64,000 nucleotides of DNA, from assembly GCA_003022005.1 (NCBI GenBank), contig PXRQ01000071.1:11085-75084 (forward strand), read 5' to 3'. The position numbers and the translations under genes were made by a program. Shown here one piece after another: positions 54,821 through 62,735 of the stretch (positions are counted from its first letter, which is position 1; each line of letters opens with the position of its first letter). This stretch comes from Halobacteriales archaeon QS_5_70_15. GTDB lineage: Archaea > Halobacteriota > Halobacteria > Halobacteriales > Haloarculaceae. The notes under the pieces were generated by a model that worked only from the letters and a program-made list of their open reading frames with translations, was not told where the DNA came from and made no database searches.

Positions 54821-55421
54821 CCGGACGCCGCGACGCCGACGACGGTGGACGCTCCTGCGCTTCGACCGGCCGTACGAAACCGTCATCCGCGAGGCGTGCG
54901 GGCGACACCTCGACGGCCCCGATGTCGACCGCGCGGTCGCGGCCTACGACTTCCTCGACCGCTTCCGTGCGCTCGAGCCGGACCCCTACCGGGCGGCGAT
55001 GGCGGCCGCCGCCGAGGCGGCCGGGGCCGAAGTCGCGCCCGCCGCGCTCGTCGCCGCGCTTCGCGAGGCCGAGTTCGGCGCGACGACGGTCCCCGAGGGG
55101 ACACGGGAGACGCTCGCCGGCATCGACGCCCCGCTCGGGGTCCTCACGAACGGGCTGCCGGCGTGGCAGCGCGGGTAGCTCGCGGCCCGCGACCTCCTGG
55201 CGCCGTTCGATACCGTCGTCGCCTCCTACGAGGCGGGCGCGCACAAGCCGGACCGCGCGCCGTTCGACCTCGCCCGCGAGCGACTGCCGGCCGACCGGCA
55301 CGTCGTGATCGGGGACGACCGCGAGGTAGACGCCGAGGGTGCGCGAGCCGCGGGGTTCGACGCAGTCCACGCCCCGGACGGGGTCGCGTCCGTCCGGGAC
55401 GAGCTGTGGGACCTGCTCTGA
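54817..55421 (+). pseudogene. HAD-family hydrolase remnant: motif I garbled, in-frame TAG
   Basis: The body from LLRFDRPYETVIREACG to SVRDELWDLL is a normal haloacid-dehalogenase-like hydrolase: GVLTNGLPAWQRG is motif II, EAGAHKPDRAPFD motif III and VIGDDREVDAEGARAAG motif IV. TAG at 55176-55178 stops it after QRG, where AAG (Lys) would be expected. The motif I region at about 54835-54855 (GCCGACGACGGTGGACGCTC) is out of frame relative to TLLRF, and no clean start is present. Two or more lesions make it a likely pseudogene. Confidence 0.65.
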
Positions 55422-55474
55422 TCCGCCGGTCCCGCCCGCCCGTCCGGGCGTCACGCCGGGGACGGGACCCTCGG

Positions 55475-56425
55475 CTACGACTCGCCGACCCCGGCGCGGA
55501 GCGCCGCGGCCACGTCGTCGATGGCCTCCCGCCCCTCGTCGACGTGCTCGTAGAGGCTCAGGAAACCGTGTATCTGCGAGTCGTAGTGGAGGTGCTCGAC
55601 GTCGACGCCCGCGTCGGCCAGCCGCTCGGCGTAGGCGAACCCCTCGTCGCGGATCGGGTCGAACCCCGCCGTGAGCACCGTCGCGGGCGGGAGCCCCGAG
55701 AGGTCGCGGGCGCGGAGCGGGAAGGCGTAGGCGTTGCCGAGGTCCGCCGGTTCGGTGTACTGCTCGTGGTACCACTCGACGCTGTCCATCTCGAGGAGGT
55801 AGCCCTCCCGGTTCTCGTCGTAGGAGTCGAACCAGCGGAGCGACGGGTGGCTGACGGCCGGGTAGACGAGCAGCTGGTGTTCGATGTCAGGGCCGTCCCG
55901 GTCCCGCGCGGCCAGCGTGACAGCCGCGGTGAGGTTCCCGCCCGCGGAATCCCCGCCGACGGCCACACGGCCGGGGTCGCCCTCGAGGTCGGCGGCGTGC
56001 TCGGCCGCCCACTCGACGGCGGCGTAGCAGTCCTCGAAGCCGGTCGGGAAGGGGTGCTCCGGCGCGCGACGGTAGTCCACGCCCACCACCACGCAGTCGG
56101 CCCCGTTCGCGAGTCGACGGCAGAGCCCGTCGTAGGAGTCGAGCGAGCCACGGACCCACCCGCCGCCGTGGAGGAAGACGAGCACCGGCGACGGACCCCC
56201 GTCGACCGGCAGGTAGATCCGGAGCGGGATCGGTCCCGACTGGCCCTGTATCTCGAGGTCGGTCGTGCTCCCGACGGGTTCGGGCTCCTCGACGGCGAAC
56301 AGCTCCTCCAGGAGCTCGCGGCCGGTCGCCACCGACAGCGTGGAGGTGGGGGGGGTGACCCCCGACTCCAGCTCGTCGAGCAGCGCGGCTGCCTGCGGAT
56401 CGAGGTCCTCGTCTCGGTCGGACAT
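55475..56425 (-). CDS. Alpha/beta hydrolase (hormone-sensitive lipase type)
   Basis: A 316-residue esterase. HGGGWVRGSLDSYDGLCRRL is the HGGG oxyanion motif, VGGDSAGGNLTAAV the GDSAG nucleophile elbow, and DPIRDEGFAYAERL plus the late HGFLSLYEHVDEGREAI supply the Asp and His. ATG 56425. It diverges from the amidohydrolase gene. Substrate unknown; short-chain esters are usual. Confidence 0.9.
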   Translation of the reverse strand: MSDRDEDLDPQAAALLDELESGVTPPTSTLSVATGRELLEELFAVEEPEPVGSTTDLEIQGQSGPIPLRIYLPVDGGPSPVLVFLHGGGWVRGSLDSYDGLCRRLANGADCVVVGVDYRRAPEHPFPTGFEDCYAAVEWAAEHAADLEGDPGRVAVGGDSAGGNLTAAVTLAARDRDGPDIEHQLLVYPAVSHPSLRWFDSYDENREGYLLEMDSVEWYHEQYTEPADLGNAYAFPLRARDLSGLPPATVLTAGFDPIRDEGFAYAERLADAGVDVEHLHYDSQIHGFLSLYEHVDEGREAIDDVAAALRAGVGES

Positions 56426-56537
56426 GGACACACGGTCCGGCGAGCGGGCCTTATACCTTCGTCCGCCGGCCGGCGCTCCCGGCGCGCCCCGAGACGACGG
56501 GACCGTTTCCCCCGTTCGCCGCGAACGCCGGCAACCC

Positions 56538-56543
56538 TTATAT
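56538..56543 (+). promoter_or_regulatory. Promoter box for the amidohydrolase
   Basis: TTATAT, 24 bp before GTG 56567, a leaderless arrangement. Confidence 0.55.
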
Positions 56544-56566
56544 CCGGACCGGCCGAGCCCACGCCC

Positions 56567-57397
56567 GTGCTGGAACTGGAGCACAGCTTCCGGGCCGTGG
56601 ACGTGAGCGCCGCGCTCGATCCCGACCTGGACCACGACCGCGGCCGGGCGGTCGCCCCCGACCGGCTCGAGCGCGAGCTCCACCAGGCGGGGGTCGTCCG
56701 GGCGGTCGTCGCGCCCCGCGGTCGACGGCCGGAGACGCTCGCCGAGGACGAGGGGTACCTCGCCGCGAACAACTCGGTCGCGCGGCTCTGCGTCGACCGG
56801 CCGTTCGTCCCGTTCGCCCGCATCGCCGGCGCGCGCGACGTCGGCGGAACCGGTTCGCGGCTCCGTAACCTCGCCGCCCGGCGGAAGCCGTGGCACGCTG
56901 CCCCCGAGGACGTCGAGCGGTACGCCTACGGCGACCGCTTCGAGGGGTTCGTCCTCGATCCGGCGGGCGACGGGCTCCCCGACGAGGCGGTGCTGGGGGT
57001 ACTGGCCGACGTCGGTCTCCCCGTTCGGGTCCACGCGAACCCCTCGTTCCCGCCGCGCGCCGTCGAGCGGACACTCCTCGAGTACGGGTTCCCCGTGGTC
57101 CTGGCGGGGTTCGGCGGCTACCCGCTCGACCGGGAGCGGATGGCCGACGCCGTCGACCTGCTCGACGCCCACGACGAGCTCTACCTCGACACCGCCGCCG
57201 TGCGGTTCCGGGACGTCCTCGAACGGGTGCTCCGCGAACACCCCGACCGGGTGCTGTTCGGCAGCGACGCCCCGGCGGTCCACCCCAGCGTCGGGGTGAT
57301 GGAGCTGCTGACCATCTCGGTCCCCGAGGACGCGATGCGCCGGGCGTTCGAGTCGAACCCGATCCGGGTGGTGCCGTCGCTCGGACCCGGGGAGTGA
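56567..57397 (+). CDS. Amidohydrolase-2-like metal-dependent hydrolase
   Basis: A 276-residue TIM-barrel protein, GTG 56567. It shares the amidohydrolase-2 layout: RVHANPSFPPRAVERTLLEYG (central barrel), LAGFGGYPLDRERM and VLFGSDAPAVHPSVGVMELLT with the late Asp. The usual first metal pair (HxH) is not clear near the N-terminus (AVDVSAALDPDLDHDRG), so activity is uncertain. Not closely related to the protein at 13564-14694. Confidence 0.75.
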   Translation: MLELEHSFRAVDVSAALDPDLDHDRGRAVAPDRLERELHQAGVVRAVVAPRGRRPETLAEDEGYLAANNSVARLCVDRPFVPFARIAGARDVGGTGSRLRNLAARRKPWHAAPEDVERYAYGDRFEGFVLDPAGDGLPDEAVLGVLADVGLPVRVHANPSFPPRAVERTLLEYGFPVVLAGFGGYPLDRERMADAVDLLDAHDELYLDTAAVRFRDVLERVLREHPDRVLFGSDAPAVHPSVGVMELLTISVPEDAMRRAFESNPIRVVPSLGPGE

Positions 57398-57469
57398 CTC
57401 GTCCGTCGGACACGCTCTCGAGTGACGCCGCCGCGCCGCTACGGTGATCCCGGGGCAAGTCCGACAGTA

Positions 57470-57892
57470 TCACTCGCCCTCGCCGTCCCCGCTATGCTCG
57501 CCGCCCCCGCTTTGATCGCCCTCCTCTCCGTCCCCGCGGTCCCCCCCGCCCCCGCCGAGCCGCAGGTACGCCCGGTAGAGGCGGTCGTACGCCCGGCCCG
57601 TGAGCCGGTGACGGGTCACCTCGTCGTAACGGCCGTCCGTCGCCGGGTTCCGCGTGCGCTCGCCGTCGTCCACCGCCACGTCGTAGGTCTCGTACTCGAC
57701 GAGCCGCTCGGCGATCCGCCGGGCGCTCCGCGCGCTCGCCACCACCAGCCGCTCGCCGGCGCGTGCCGCGTCGGTCTCGAACCCGAAGACGGGCGTCCCG
57801 TCGCGGGCGAAGGCCACCTCGACGGGGACGTGGGCTGCCGACCGACCGTCCCGGAGGGGCCCGTTTCCGTCGATCACGGGGTACCGTAGCAC
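57470..57892 (-). CDS. Hypothetical haloarchaeal protein
   Basis: About 140 residues: LRYPVIDGNGPLRDG, VPVEVAFARDGTPVFGFET, ASARSARRIAERLVEYETY and a GRYDEVTRHRLTGRAYDRL-YRAYLRL helix (in two parts), then a Gly/Asp-rich tail. I chose GTG 57892 because the conserved part begins there; an upstream ATG at 58069 overlaps the glycosyltransferase gene and would add disordered sequence. Function unknown. Confidence 0.55.
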   Translation of the reverse strand: MLRYPVIDGNGPLRDGRSAAHVPVEVAFARDGTPVFGFETDAARAGERLVVASARSARRIAERLVEYETYDVAVDDGERTRNPATDGRYDEVTRHRLTGRAYDRLYRAYLRLGGGGGDRGDGEEGDQSGGGEHSGDGEGE

Positions 57893-57947
57893 GGCCGGGA
57901 CAAGGAGTTCCCCGCCGCGGCCGACCGTGCGGCGACCGCGCGCCCGG

Positions 57948-58823
57948 CTACCGCCGGTCGTCGACGGTAACGGCGCGGTCCGTCCGTCGCGACCAGCCGT
58001 TAGGGTTGCGCCTCGGATCGCGGTCCCTGAGCCGCGCGAGGAGGCCGTCGGCGGTTCCGCGGAGTCCACCGCGCAGGACCTCCCGACCGCTGGCGAACCA
58101 GCTGGAGGGTCGGCGTTCGCCCCTGAGGACGCCCCGGAGCCCCTCGACGGCGTCGTCCCCCGCGTGCCGGGCGATGCGGTAGACGACGCCGGGCCGGAGG
58201 CCGTAGTTCTTGACGAGCCGGTAGGCGAGCGAGCGGTAGCGCCACCGCCAGTCGCGCTCGAGCTGGCCGCCGTCGGCCTCGAACTCCCGGCGGACGCACA
58301 TCCCCGGCCGCCACGCCATCTCGTAGCCGAGCGCGGCGAGCCGGTGGGCGGCGTCGCGGGCGCCCCCGGTCCAGAGGTACTCGTCGAACCCGTCCACCTC
58401 CTCGATGGCCTCCCGCCGGAAGGCGACGTTGCCGCCGTTGAAGTAGCGGACCTCCCGGTCGCCGATGGTCCGGATCTCGGCGTTCTCGGTGGTGACGCCC
58501 GCCCTGAGCTGTCGGTGGGTCGGACCGGTGACGCCGCCGCGACGGTCGCCGTCGGCCGGGACGGCCGCGATGCCCTCCCGGAGCGCCGCGAACCAGCCCT
58601 CCTCGACCGCGAGGGCGTAGTCGACGAACGCGACCACGTCGCCGCTCGCCCGGTCGACTCCCGCGTTGCGCGCGACGTTCACGTTCCGCTCGTCGATCTC
58701 CACCAGCACGTCGACGTCGTCCCGGTCGCGGACCATCCCGCTGGTCCCGTCGGCCGAGGGGCCGTTGACGACGATCACCTCGGCGGCGGGCGCGTTGGCC
58801 GCGACGGCGTCGAGGACGTCCAT
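57948..58823 (-). CDS. Family-2 glycosyltransferase, N-terminus possibly truncated
   Basis: A 291-residue GT-A fold protein. VIVVNGPSADGTSGMV, NVNVARNAGVDRASGDVVAFVD and YFNGGNVAFRREAIEEVDGFDE mark nucleotide-sugar binding and the GGNxAF acceptor loop. The usual first strand and PTxNGR motif (about 15-20 residues) before the LDAVAANAPAAE helix is absent; the ATG at 58823 falls directly before this helix. Probably makes surface glycan or lipid sugar. Confidence 0.72.
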   Translation of the reverse strand: MDVLDAVAANAPAAEVIVVNGPSADGTSGMVRDRDDVDVLVEIDERNVNVARNAGVDRASGDVVAFVDYALAVEEGWFAALREGIAAVPADGDRRGGVTGPTHRQLRAGVTTENAEIRTIGDREVRYFNGGNVAFRREAIEEVDGFDEYLWTGGARDAAHRLAALGYEMAWRPGMCVRREFEADGGQLERDWRWRYRSLAYRLVKNYGLRPGVVYRIARHAGDDAVEGLRGVLRGERRPSSWFASGREVLRGGLRGTADGLLARLRDRDPRRNPNGWSRRTDRAVTVDDRR

Positions 58824-58923
58824 AGCTCTCGTGTGTGGCGCGTAGTCAAAAAGACCCCGGAAGCCCCCCGTAGCCCCCCGTGTCCCGGTTCGCGGGAGCG
58901 ACGGGCCGTCCGGGACCGGCTCG

Positions 58924-59000
58924 TGCGGTCGTGGATCGTCTCTTCCCGGCAATCGCCGATCCCGGGGTTGATCGACGGCAAACCGTCACGCACGGCCGTG
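58924..59000. repeat. 77-bp imperfect palindrome (copy C)
   Basis: Resembles copies at 6022-6100, 43649-43727 and 53202-53281. It ends at 59000, directly before the stop of the methyltransferase gene (TCA at 59001). Confidence 0.6.
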
Positions 59001-59708
59001 TCAGACCACCCGCGCGTCCCAGTAGGAGACCGAGGCCAGCGGCGGCCCGAGCGGCGTCCGGCCGACCGCGCTGTCGAACCTCCGGACGGTTTCGGCGACG
59101 TTGTCCGGCACCTCGCGGTAGAAACCGAACGGGAACCGGAAGTCGTGGTCGGGCCGCTCGAGGCGGAGGCCGGCCCCCGAGAGCAGGCGCTCGACCTCGT
59201 CCTCGGAGTAGAGCCGCGAGCCCATCGGCAGCAGCCAGTTGTAGAGCGAGCGCGCGGAGAAGCGCCGGAACGTGTCGAAGAACACCCGGTCGCGGGACAC
59301 CCGGCACATCTCCGAGAGGAACGACGCGGGGGTGTCCGCGAGGTGGAAGAACCGCATGGCGAACACCGCGTCGAAGTGGTCGTCCGGGAACGGGAGGCGG
59401 GCGGCGTCCCCGCGCATGAACTCGAGGCGGTCCAGCACGCCGGCGGACCGGGCCTTCTCCCGGGCCTCGTCCAGCATCGCGTCGGAGATGTCCAGCCCGA
59501 CGATGTCCGCGCCCCGGTCGGCGAGCATCACCGTGAACCGGCCGGTGCCGCAGGCGATCTCGAGGACCGCGCGGTCCTCGAGCGGGGCGAGCGCGTCGAG
59601 GACGGCCGCCTTCTCGCGCCGGTCGATCACCCGACCGCCGCGCGAGAACCGCTTGTCCTCGTACTGCTCGGCCACCTCGTCGGCCTGGTACCACTCCTGT
59701 CCCTTCAC
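59001..59708 (-). CDS. Class I SAM-dependent methyltransferase
   Basis: A 235-residue methyltransferase of the UbiE/Methyltransf_11 type. LEIACGTGRFTVMLADRG is motif I, GLDISDAMLDEAREKA motif II, and FMRGDAARLPFPDDHFDAVFAM motif IV. Substrate unknown; it follows the glycosyltransferase on the same strand, with palindrome C between them. Quinone, lipid and small-molecule methylation are all possible. Confidence 0.85.
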   Translation of the reverse strand: MKGQEWYQADEVAEQYEDKRFSRGGRVIDRREKAAVLDALAPLEDRAVLEIACGTGRFTVMLADRGADIVGLDISDAMLDEAREKARSAGVLDRLEFMRGDAARLPFPDDHFDAVFAMRFFHLADTPASFLSEMCRVSRDRVFFDTFRRFSARSLYNWLLPMGSRLYSEDEVERLLSGAGLRLERPDHDFRFPFGFYREVPDNVAETVRRFDSAVGRTPLGPPLASVSYWDARVV

Positions 59709-59918
59709 GCTACGTGACGGTCCCGCCGGGGAGCATAAAACGGTACTGAAAACCCCCGCGACGACCCGCCAGCGGGCCGCGTCGTCACGCGCGACCCGGT
59801 TCCGGCAACATCTGTCACCTCGGCGATTATAGGGATCATTATACGCATGGTACTACATCGTATTGTTTTGTCACACATATAGGGAAGTTTTACGACTCCG
59901 TGGGAACCCCTCGCGGGT

Positions 59919-60197
59919 ATGAGCACGACGACGGAGGAGCGCGCGGGGGAGGGCGAATCGCCGATGGCGGACCCGGAGTTCCGCGAACGGCTCTGCGAGC
60001 TCCCGCCGAGCGCGAAGCTGGTCGCGAAGGTACTGGAGGACGCCTCCCCGCTCTCGCAGGGGCAGCTCGCCGAGGAGTCGCTCCTCCCCGACCGCACCGT
60101 CAGGTATGCCCTGAACCGGCTCGACGAGGCCGACCTCGTCGGGTCGCGCTACTCCTTCCACGACGCCCGCAAGCAGGTCTACTTCCTCGTCAAGTAG
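59919..60197 (+). CDS. Small winged-helix (MarR-like) transcription regulator
   Basis: A 92-residue single-domain DNA-binding protein. The wHTH is LPPSAKLVAKVLEDASPLSQ then QLAEESLLPDRTVRYALNRLDEADLV and the wing YSFHDARKQVYFLVK. Its start ATG 59919 follows an AT-rich region (59830-59890) that contains inverted TATAGGGA sequences, possibly its own operator. The next gene is an MBL hydrolase. Confidence 0.82.
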   Translation: MSTTTEERAGEGESPMADPEFRERLCELPPSAKLVAKVLEDASPLSQGQLAEESLLPDRTVRYALNRLDEADLVGSRYSFHDARKQVYFLVK

Positions 60198-60224
60198 AAG
60201 TCGGCGGCGGCCACGTCTTCCCGT

Positions 60225-61013
60225 ATGGAGCACGAACGGGTGAGCTGTCGCGTCCGGACGGCGTCCCCGACCGGACAGACACACGCATACGTCCTCGGGC
60301 ACGAGGCGGCCCTCCTCGTCGATCCGGCGGCCCGGACCGACGGCCTCGACGCGCTCGTCGACCGGGTGGCCCACGTCGCGCTCACGCACCACCATCCCGA
60401 CCACATCGGCGCGGTCGCCGACTACGCCGAGGCGACGGGCGCGACCGTCTGGTGCCGGGTCGGCCGCGAGGGGGCCTTCGAGGCCGCGACCGGCACCACC
60501 CCCGACCGGACGTTCGCGGACGGGACCGCCATCGAGACCGGCGAGGGGACCGTCGAGGTGGTCGACACGCCCGGCCACGCGCCCGAGCACGTCGGCTTCC
60601 GGTTCCCCGGCACCGACGGGGACGAGTACCTCGTCGGCGACCTCGCCGTCGCCGAGGGGAGCGTCGTCGTGGGCCATCCCACCGGCGACATGCGGGCGTA
60701 CGTCTCCTCGCTGCGCCGGCTGTGGGCGCGGGACCCACCGCGGCTCCACCCGGCGCACGGCCCGGCCATCGAGGATCCCCGCGCGACCTGCGAGCGGCTC
60801 ATCGACCACCGCCGGGACCGCGAGGAGCGGGTCCTCCGGGCGGTCCGGGACGGGGCCGAGACGATACCCGAGGTGACCGACGCCGCCTACGACAAGGACG
60901 TCTCGGGGGTGCGCGAACTCGCGGAGGCGACGGTCCGCGCCCACGTCGAGAAGCTCCGCGTCGAGGGCCGCCTCGCGTGGGACGGCGAGCGGGCCCGCGC
61001 GGTGGTCCCCTGA
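60225..61013 (+). CDS. MBL-fold metallo-hydrolase (LACTB2-like)
   Basis: A 262-residue beta-lactamase-fold hydrolase. VALTHHHPDHIGAVADYAE carries the zinc HxHxDH motif, VDTPGHAPEHVGFRFP the next His, and LVGDLAVAEGSVVVGH the conserved Asp. The C-terminal winged-helix-like tail (ERVLRAVRDGAETIPEV) is like LACTB2 enzymes, which are RNases in eukaryotes. ATG 60225. Confidence 0.87.
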   Translation: MEHERVSCRVRTASPTGQTHAYVLGHEAALLVDPAARTDGLDALVDRVAHVALTHHHPDHIGAVADYAEATGATVWCRVGREGAFEAATGTTPDRTFADGTAIETGEGTVEVVDTPGHAPEHVGFRFPGTDGDEYLVGDLAVAEGSVVVGHPTGDMRAYVSSLRRLWARDPPRLHPAHGPAIEDPRATCERLIDHRRDREERVLRAVRDGAETIPEVTDAAYDKDVSGVRELAEATVRAHVEKLRVEGRLAWDGERARAVVP

Positions 61014-61147
61014 GACTCGATCGCCGCCACCCACGGTCGACACCGTGACGTCCGACCGACGACGGGACCTCCGGCCGACGCGCGGAGCCGGGCGCCGTCC
61101 GGCGGTCGCCCGCGGGGCTTTTGACCCACCCGCCCCTCGTCCCGTCC

Positions 61148-62722
61148 ATGCGAACGCTCCCCACCGTGGTGGTCGCCCTGGCGCTGGTCCTCGCCGGCTG
61201 TGGCACCGGGTTCCAGGGAACGCCCGCGCCCGAGGCGACCCCACAGCCGACCGGGACCGACGCGCCCACGGACACCCCGGACTCGGCCCCGTCGACGCCG
61301 ACGGGGACGTCCGGGTCGACGTCTCCATCCGGAACGGGGTCGCCGGCCGCCTCGTCGTTCGACTTCGCCGACCCGGCCGAGGACCGCATCGGCTGGGAGG
61401 CCGGGTACTGGTACAACGAGTCGCTGGACAGCACCCCCGAGGACGGTCTGAACTCGACGGAGCTGAACGCCACCGTCACCCGGGCCATCGCCCGCGTCGA
61501 GGTCGTCCGGGAAGCGGAGTTCACCGAGCGGGTCCCCGTCACGGTGATCAACCGCGAGACGTACCGGCAGGAGTTCGCCGGCGGCGACGCCGACTACACC
61601 GCTGGGTTCCGCGCGTTCGACAACACGAAGTTCGAGGCGCTGTTCCTGATCGGCGAGGACCGCGACGCGCTCGCCGTCCAGAACGCCAACCGCGGGTCGA
61701 GCGTCCTCGGGTTCTACTCGCCGGACAGGGACGAGATCGTCGTCGTCAGCGAGAGCGAGACCCCGACCCTGAGCACCGAGTTCACGCTGGCCCACGAGCT
61801 CGTCCACGCCCTCCAGGACCAGCGGTTCAACCTCTCGACCTACCGGGCCTCGACCCGCGACGGGGCCAACGGTCGGAACGGGCTCATCGAGGGGGAGGCG
61901 AACCTCGTCGAGGACCGCTACCGCCAGCGGTGCGAGGCCGGGTGGTCCTGTCTGAACGTCTCGACCGACGGCGGCGGTGGCGACGGCGACCTCCACCTCG
62001 GCGTCTACTTCGTGAACTTCTTCCCGTACAGCGACGGGCCGGGGTTCGTCGAGTCGCGCTACCGGCAGGGCGGCTGGGCGGCCGTCGACGAGCTCTACGC
62101 GGACGTCCCCGCCAGCTCCGAGCAGGTCATCTACCCCGACCGCTACGGCGAGGACCCGCCCGCGAACGTGAGCTTCGAGGACACCAACTCGGGCGGCTGG
62201 GAGCGGCTGCGGCCCGAACCGCCGCGACCGGGTGGCGTCCGCCCGGCCTACGCCACGCTCGGCCAGTCGGCGATCTCCTCGATGTTCGCCTACACGCTGT
62301 ACGACGACTACAACCAGTCGCGGGTGATCGGGCCCCGCGAGTGGCTCAACGTCGACGAGGACGGGGACGTCAACAGCTCGGACCCGCTGAACTACGGCCT
62401 GCCCGTCACCGACGGCTGGGAGGGCGACCGGATGCACGTCTACGCGAACCCCGACGCCGGCGAGAACGAGACGGCGTACGTCTGGCGGATCGTCTGGACG
62501 AACGCCAGCGAGGCCGCGGAGTTCCTCGAGGGGTACCGGCGGCTGCTGTCCCACTGGGGTGGCAAACGGGTTTCGGGCAGCCCGAACCACTGGCGGATCG
62601 ACTCCGGGCCGTTCGGGGACAGCTTCTACATCGACGTCGAGGGGGACACGGTCACCGTGGTCAACGCCCCGACGCGGTCGGACCTGGGCGAGGTCTACGA
62701 CGGCTACGCGCCCCCCTCGTGA
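61148..62722 (+). CDS. Hvo_1808-family surface lipoprotein with a HEXXH motif
   Basis: A 524-residue exported lipoprotein: VVVALALVLAGCGTG gives a lipobox, then a Pro/Thr-rich linker (about 30-70), then a domain with FTLAHELVHALQDQRFNL (a HELVH zinc-protease-type motif) and NGLIEGEANLVEDRYRQRC, with IVWTNASEAAEFLEGYRRLL near the end. ATG 61148. A paralog is 13 bp downstream. Protease activity is plausible; not shown. Confidence 0.82.
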   Translation: MRTLPTVVVALALVLAGCGTGFQGTPAPEATPQPTGTDAPTDTPDSAPSTPTGTSGSTSPSGTGSPAASSFDFADPAEDRIGWEAGYWYNESLDSTPEDGLNSTELNATVTRAIARVEVVREAEFTERVPVTVINRETYRQEFAGGDADYTAGFRAFDNTKFEALFLIGEDRDALAVQNANRGSSVLGFYSPDRDEIVVVSESETPTLSTEFTLAHELVHALQDQRFNLSTYRASTRDGANGRNGLIEGEANLVEDRYRQRCEAGWSCLNVSTDGGGGDGDLHLGVYFVNFFPYSDGPGFVESRYRQGGWAAVDELYADVPASSEQVIYPDRYGEDPPANVSFEDTNSGGWERLRPEPPRPGGVRPAYATLGQSAISSMFAYTLYDDYNQSRVIGPREWLNVDEDGDVNSSDPLNYGLPVTDGWEGDRMHVYANPDAGENETAYVWRIVWTNASEAAEFLEGYRRLLSHWGGKRVSGSPNHWRIDSGPFGDSFYIDVEGDTVTVVNAPTRSDLGEVYDGYAPPS

Positions 62723-62735
62723 GACCGCCGCGCCG

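Noticed and set aside
55176..55178. In-frame TAG as pyrrolysine or stop-codon readthrough
   Set aside because: No PylT/PylS or related genes in the window, the family normally has Lys here, and the gene carries other lesions.
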